Of a stretch of DNA of 64,000 nucleotides, positions 60,212 to 64,000 are shown piece by piece. The notes under the pieces are model-generated. The model made no database searches, was not told where the DNA came from, and saw nothing but the letters and a program-made list of their open reading frames with translations. Position 1 is the first letter of the stretch, and every line of letters starts with the position of its first letter. The position numbers and the translations under genes are program-made. This DNA is from Thalassobacillus sp. CUG 92003 (GTDB lineage Bacteria > Bacillota > Bacilli > Bacillales > Halobacillaceae): assembly GCF_013618635.1 (NCBI RefSeq), contig NZ_JABLSJ010000010.1, positions 1 through 64,000 of the forward strand, in the 5' to 3' direction.

Positions 60212-61873
60212 ATGACCATAGGAAAACGACTTTATACAATGACCCTGCTGCCGTTGGTATTATGTCTGGCTTTGATCGGCTTTATCATTGTGCAGATGAT
60301 TGACTTACAGAACGCATCGAACAACGACGTCCAAGTGTTGATCGAGACAAAAGAATTAGATGGCCATATTGCTGGTTTAAAGCAGACATTGAACAATTAC
60401 GCTTACAATCCTTCAGAAGCGAGTAAAAATGAGGCTATCACTAAGCTTGAAACAGTGAGCGATAGTATCGAAGCGATTGAACCTACTCTGCAAACAGATG
60501 CCCAGCAGCAATGGGCTGCTCAAGCTACCGATAAATTCAACCGTATTAACGAGACGGCAGTCACGGCTTTTGAAGCGGACGACTCAAATGAAATACAACG
60601 CCAGGCCGCCCGAACGTCCGGTGTCCAAAACGATATTTATATGCTGCAGGACGAAGCGAATCAGTGGTATGATGCGCAAATGGCAAACCAACAACAGCAC
60701 ATTTCCAACCTTATTATGTGGAGTGTGATTGCCAGTGTGGTGCTCATCTTACTATCCATCTTTGCCACATCCCGACTGACGAAACACATCGCTAAACCGA
60801 TTCAGCATCTAGCCGAAATGGCCTCCACCGTAGCCCAGGGGGACCTGACCCGATCGATTGAAACGAACGAACGCGAAAAAGATGAGATCGGCCAGTTGAA
60901 ATCAGCGTTTAATCAAATGGTCTTGAATTTAAAAGAGACTGTCTCTTCTGTCGACACAGTTGGATCGAACGTTTATCAATTCAGCCATAAATTAAATTCT
61001 GAAATGAATGGCTTATCGGAAATCAGCGATCAAGTCGCTCATTCAACGGATGAGTTAGCGCAAGGCAGCCAATCCATTTCCAGTGATATACAAGATATGG
61101 CGAACCGGTTAGATGATATGAATCAAAGCTTTGAGGCAGACATGAAACAAAGCCAAGAGTCTTCCGCCTCCAGTGAGGAAGCTCTGGCCACAGTGAAGTC
61201 CGGACAGATGGCCATCGAACAGCAACGCGCCTTGATGGATCAAAACAAGTCGTCTCTCCATCAGGTCGAACAATCTGTCGGGCACTTTGTGACTTATACG
61301 AAACAAATTGAAGATACTGTCACACTCGTGAACGATATCGCCGAACAAACCAATCTGCTTGCTTTGAATGCTGCCATTGAAGCGGCTCGAGCTGGCGAAC
61401 ACGGGAAAGGTTTTGCAGTGGTGGCGGAGGAAGTACGCAAATTGGCAGATCAGTCCACGAACGCGACGTCTAACATTGTCGAGATGGTTAAACAAATCAA
61501 AACCGGTGTCGAGGATATCCAAAAGGAAACCGAGGAAACCATTTCAGTAACCGAGAAACAAAACCAGTCCTTAAATGAAACGGAAACATCCTTCAACACG
61601 GTAAGCGACAAGGTCAATGCCATTCATGAGCAGCTGGATCACCTCGTTGAAGGAATGGAAAAATCGCACGAGAACAGCTCAAAAGTGTTATCGTCCATCG
61701 AAAACATCAGTGCCATCACCGAAGAAACAGCTGCGGGAACAGAAGAGATTTCCGCATCAACTGAGGAACAACAGCATTCCTTTAAGCACATGTTAGATGA
61801 AGTGAAACAACTGGAAACGATGGCTGAAGAAATGAATCAGGAGCTCAACCGTTTTCAACTGGAACAATCATAG
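60212..61873 (+). CDS. Methyl-accepting chemotaxis protein
   Basis: A 553-residue chemoreceptor. Membrane segment 1 at about 8-30, a ~135-residue extracellular helical domain, segment 2 at about 166-190, a HAMP domain ([22 protein letters not shown]) and a signalling domain whose tip is [43 protein letters not shown]. The extracellular domain is small for a direct sensor and is co-encoded with a BMP lipoprotein, which may deliver the ligand. AAAGGA precedes the ATG. Confidence 0.93.
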   Translation: MTIGKRLYTMTLLPLVLCLALIGFIIVQMIDLQNASNNDVQVLIETKELDGHIAGLKQTLNNYAYNPSEASKNEAITKLETVSDSIEAIEPTLQTDAQQQWAAQATDKFNRINETAVTAFEADDSNEIQRQAARTSGVQNDIYMLQDEANQWYDAQMANQQQHISNLIMWSVIASVVLILLSIFATSRLTKHIAKPIQHLAEMASTVAQGDLTRSIETNEREKDEIGQLKSAFNQMVLNLKETVSSVDTVGSNVYQFSHKLNSEMNGLSEISDQVAHSTDELAQGSQSISSDIQDMANRLDDMNQSFEADMKQSQESSASSEEALATVKSGQMAIEQQRALMDQNKSSLHQVEQSVGHFVTYTKQIEDTVTLVNDIAEQTNLLALNAAIEAARAGEHGKGFAVVAEEVRKLADQSTNATSNIVEMVKQIKTGVEDIQKETEETISVTEKQNQSLNETETSFNTVSDKVNAIHEQLDHLVEGMEKSHENSSKVLSSIENISAITEETAAGTEEISASTEEQQHSFKHMLDEVKQLETMAEEMNQELNRFQLEQS

Positions 61874-61888
61874 GCAAAACAATTCAAA

Positions 61889-61925
61889 AACCAGACCAAG
61901 TCGGCTATGATTTGGTCTGGTTATT
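61889..61925. terminator. Terminator between the chemoreceptor and histidine kinase genes
   Basis: Arms AACCAGACCAA and TTGGTCTGGTT around a 12-base loop, usable in both directions. Confidence 0.85.
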
Positions 61926-61953
61926 TATCCCTCATAAATGGGACATTCTCATG

Positions 61954-62856
61954 CTAGTAACGCCATTCGCACGTCAAAACGATTTGTTTTTTCATTAATT
62001 CGGCGGTAAGACTGCCATTCATTTTTCCCATTAAACTTTTTGCAATGGGTAGTCCTAACCCTGTCCCACTCCCCGTTCTTGTATGATCTGCTTTATAAAA
62101 ACGATCAAATAAATGATTAAAATCCTGCTCACTGATCTGGTTAACTGAGTTACTGATTATCAATATAACAGAGTGATCTGTTTGCTTTAGCTTGATAGAT
62201 ACTGATCCTGTTGAATGCATGACTGCGTTGACAATTAAATTTTCAATAACGCGCCTGGCAGCGGAAGGATCGGTTGTTATCGTGCATTCACGATCTGGGA
62301 TGTCGATCGCTGGTTTCAAATCCCTTTGATTAAATTCTTCGTAAAAACCCAACAGAACCTCTAGCGTCAATGAATTTAAATCGACCTTCCCCAATTTTAC
62401 TGGGTAGTCTTCTTGTTCGATAATGGATAACTCGAAAAAGTCCTCAAGTAAGACCTTCAATCTTCTGGCACTACTTTTTATAATGCCGGTGTATTCTTTT
62501 TTTACTTCTGGCGTTGTTTCATCTGATTCCAGGAAGTGTATGTAACCTAAAATGGAAGTCAACGGCGTACGAATATCATGTGATATGTAAGAAATCGCTT
62601 GTTTTAATTCAATTTCAGATGAGCGCTTCTCCGCCTGTGCTTCTTTAGTTAAATCAATTTGTTTATTTATTTCCATAGCGAGCTCTTCAATATCTTCATC
62701 GAAATAACCGAGGTTTATTTTTTTGGCAGTTACATCATAATTTAAATCATGGAGCTGCCGGGCTGCATGTCTTATTTCTTTCTTCAGAAAATAGTGGCGG
62801 GTGAGTAACACTACAATGACGATGGCTAAAATTATGATATACAGCATACGACTCAC
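61954..62856 (-). CDS. Sensor histidine kinase of lantibiotic-type ABC system
   Basis: A 300-residue kinase with only one N-terminal membrane segment (about 5-19), no extracellular sensor, HisKA with H93 in SYISHDIRTPLTSILGY and HATPase with N, G1 and G2 boxes (NLIVNAVMHS, GSGTGLGLPIAKSLMGKM). Such intramembrane-type kinases commonly stand next to bacitracin/lantibiotic ABC transporters. It lies 11 bases after an ABC-2 permease gene. The response regulator is not in view. Confidence 0.9.
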   Translation of the reverse strand: MSRMLYIIILAIVIVVLLTRHYFLKKEIRHAARQLHDLNYDVTAKKINLGYFDEDIEELAMEINKQIDLTKEAQAEKRSSEIELKQAISYISHDIRTPLTSILGYIHFLESDETTPEVKKEYTGIIKSSARRLKVLLEDFFELSIIEQEDYPVKLGKVDLNSLTLEVLLGFYEEFNQRDLKPAIDIPDRECTITTDPSAARRVIENLIVNAVMHSTGSVSIKLKQTDHSVILIISNSVNQISEQDFNHLFDRFYKADHTRTGSGTGLGLPIAKSLMGKMNGSLTAELMKKQIVLTCEWRY

Positions 62857-62867
62857 CCGCTCCTTTC

Positions 62868-63617
62868 TTACTTTATTTCTTTCCGTTGGAAAATGAGGCT
62901 CCCTATTACTCCAGCTGCCAGGTATGTCAACACAGGAATGACTACCATCATAACGACGTCATTATTCTCCAGCTTACTGACGTTCACAATATCATAAATT
63001 AACACAAACACAGAATGACTAATGATGGGTTCGAAAAATGGTACCTTAGCTGCCAGCACTTGCAGTGGCCAATCCACCATTAAGAATAATAATAGTAAAA
63101 ATCCTATTGTCTTCCCACTATCGGAAAATAGCGTCGCGAAAATAGCCATGATGGAGGCAAAAGCAGCTCCATAAAGCGCAATCAACCCTACCGTCTGAAA
63201 GTAGAAAGCCCATTCTGGCATGTCGTTAAAACCAAAATAAACAGCACTGGCACCAGTCATGAAAATAGGAAGGATTAAAGAGATCACGATTGCCCCAACA
63301 GAAAATATGGTCAATTTGGCAAAATAAATTCTTAATCTACTATTTCCTGATGAGGCGATGCTTTTCATCGTCCCAATCGAATATTCGCTCGTAATGAAGA
63401 ACCCGGCAAGAATACTTGGAATCAGCTTTACGATGTCTGCATGGACGCTAAGCACATTATTCAAATAGTAATCTTTAACAGGAGGCAGACCGAGATCTCC
63501 TCCATCAAACTCAAGAAGAGGAAACAGTATTGCGACGGCGATCAAAAGCCCTGTTAATACACGAAATGATCGGTCTCTTGTTAATTTAAACCATTCTGAT
63601 TTGATCAGGTTACCCAT
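62868..63617 (-). CDS. ABC-2 family permease
   Basis: A 249-residue permease with six membrane segments. The N-terminal NLIKSEWFKLTRDRSFRVL and EYSIGTMKSI match the LanE/LanG/BcrB-like group. It overlaps the ATPase gene by eight bases. With the kinase it forms a self-protection or peptide-detoxifying module, by inference. Confidence 0.88.
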   Translation of the reverse strand: MGNLIKSEWFKLTRDRSFRVLTGLLIAVAILFPLLEFDGGDLGLPPVKDYYLNNVLSVHADIVKLIPSILAGFFITSEYSIGTMKSIASSGNSRLRIYFAKLTIFSVGAIVISLILPIFMTGASAVYFGFNDMPEWAFYFQTVGLIALYGAAFASIMAIFATLFSDSGKTIGFLLLLFLMVDWPLQVLAAKVPFFEPIISHSVFVLIYDIVNVSKLENNDVVMMVVIPVLTYLAAGVIGSLIFQRKEIK

Positions 63618-64000
63618 TGGAGGCGCCCCCGATCCGTTTTGAAAAGTACGTTTCTAAATCTTCCCCCATCGGCATGAATTCCTTAATAACCAACTGTTGA
63701 TTTGTGAGCGTCTGCGAAACTTCACCTGGAACATCTACAAAATCAAACAATTTAATCGACCCATTCGGCATTACTTCAAAATCTTTCGTATTAAAATGGT
63801 TTTCTATGATAGTAGCTGCTTTGTTCGGGTCGTTTACTTTGATATGCAGATATTGCTGACATTTATCATTTAGCTCTTTAAGTGACATTTGCTCGATTAG
63901 TTTCCCATTATGAATAATGCCGTAATGCGTTGCTAATAAATGAAGTTCACTCAATATGTGACTTGAAATTAAGATGGTAATACCATATTCTTGATTGAGT
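63610..64000 (-). CDS. ABC transporter ATP-binding protein (C-terminal part)
   Basis: At least 130 residues, running off the window. The frame continues as LNQEYGITILISSHILSELHLLATHYGIIHNGKL, which contains the H-loop of a BcrA/LanF-type ATPase, then a C-terminal regulatory segment. Walker A, the signature and Walker B lie outside. Confidence 0.9.
   Translation of the reverse strand, partial: LNQEYGITILISSHILSELHLLATHYGIIHNGKLIEQMSLKELNDKCQQYLHIKVNDPNKAATIIENHFNTKDFEVMPNGSIKLFDFVDVPGEVSQTLTNQQLVIKEFMPMGEDLETYFSKRIGGASNG

Overview
The window looks like chromosomal DNA of a spore-forming, low-to-mid GC Bacillaceae, plausibly a salt-adapted one. The evidence is a complete eight-gene rsb-sigB stress module in Bacillus order, NdoA/NdoAI, sporulation-linked genes (cmpA, a ydcC-like lipoprotein gene, a yppG-like gene), Gram-positive lipoproteins and strong Shine-Dalgarno sites. 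A carnitine-to-glycine-betaine gene set and several organic-ion or drug transporters fit an osmotically stressed lifestyle. I cannot name the genus from sequence alone.

Layout. 61-1310: twelve tRNA genes on the minus strand, driven by a strong promoter at 1433-1461. 1543-4433: sprT, a tiny plus-strand cmpA, and tex. 4551-9440: rsbR-rsbS-rsbT-rsbU-rsbV-rsbW-sigB-rsbX (minus), with an internal SigB promoter ahead of rsbV. 9712-17496: the conserved core block ndoA, ndoAI, alr, ydcC-like, nnr, acpS, rhomboid protease, cshA. 17726-28670: transporters, DegV, esterase, a glutaredoxin with a SigB-like promoter, two short-chain dehydrogenases, an EcsAB-like ABC pair and a frameshifted DUF3626 gene. 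28761-31987: a TetR-controlled carnitine-to-betaine operon with two matching operator-like sites. 31994-37819: nudix, HIT, frataxin-like, a racemase/DUF1611 pair, thioesterase, SIMPL and YqcI genes. 38487-40627: an ABC-F gene under what looks like ribosome-mediated attenuation (37-codon leader ORF, switchable hairpin, terminator). 40648-50611: MarR regulators, MATE pump, LytTR/DUF3021 pair, and two broken genes (GNAT, acyl-CoA synthetase). 50794-64000: orphan Yip1/adaptor pair, FabG-like, luciferase-like and VOC proteins, ArsR and MarR switches, a BMP-type binding lipoprotein next to a chemoreceptor, and at the edge an ABC-2 transporter with a histidine kinase.

How it works together. Stress signalling runs RsbR/RsbS (stressosome), RsbT, RsbU, RsbV, RsbW, SigB, with RsbX resetting the cascade; at least one gene outside the operon (glutaredoxin) carries a matching promoter. 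The carnitine operon should yield glycine betaine.

The most unusual content lies between genes. Two elements (21940-22060 and 38071-38326) share internal boxes at identical spacing from terminal inverted repeats whose sequences differ but still pair, which suggests a structured repeat family. Several arrays with a 20-21 bp period (15830, 25258, 31220, 45611, and a faint one at 53627) sit in gene-free spacers. Three broken genes (DUF3626, GNAT, acyl-CoA synthetase) carry four apparent breaks, each explainable by a one-base homopolymer length change, so assembly error and real decay must be distinguished.
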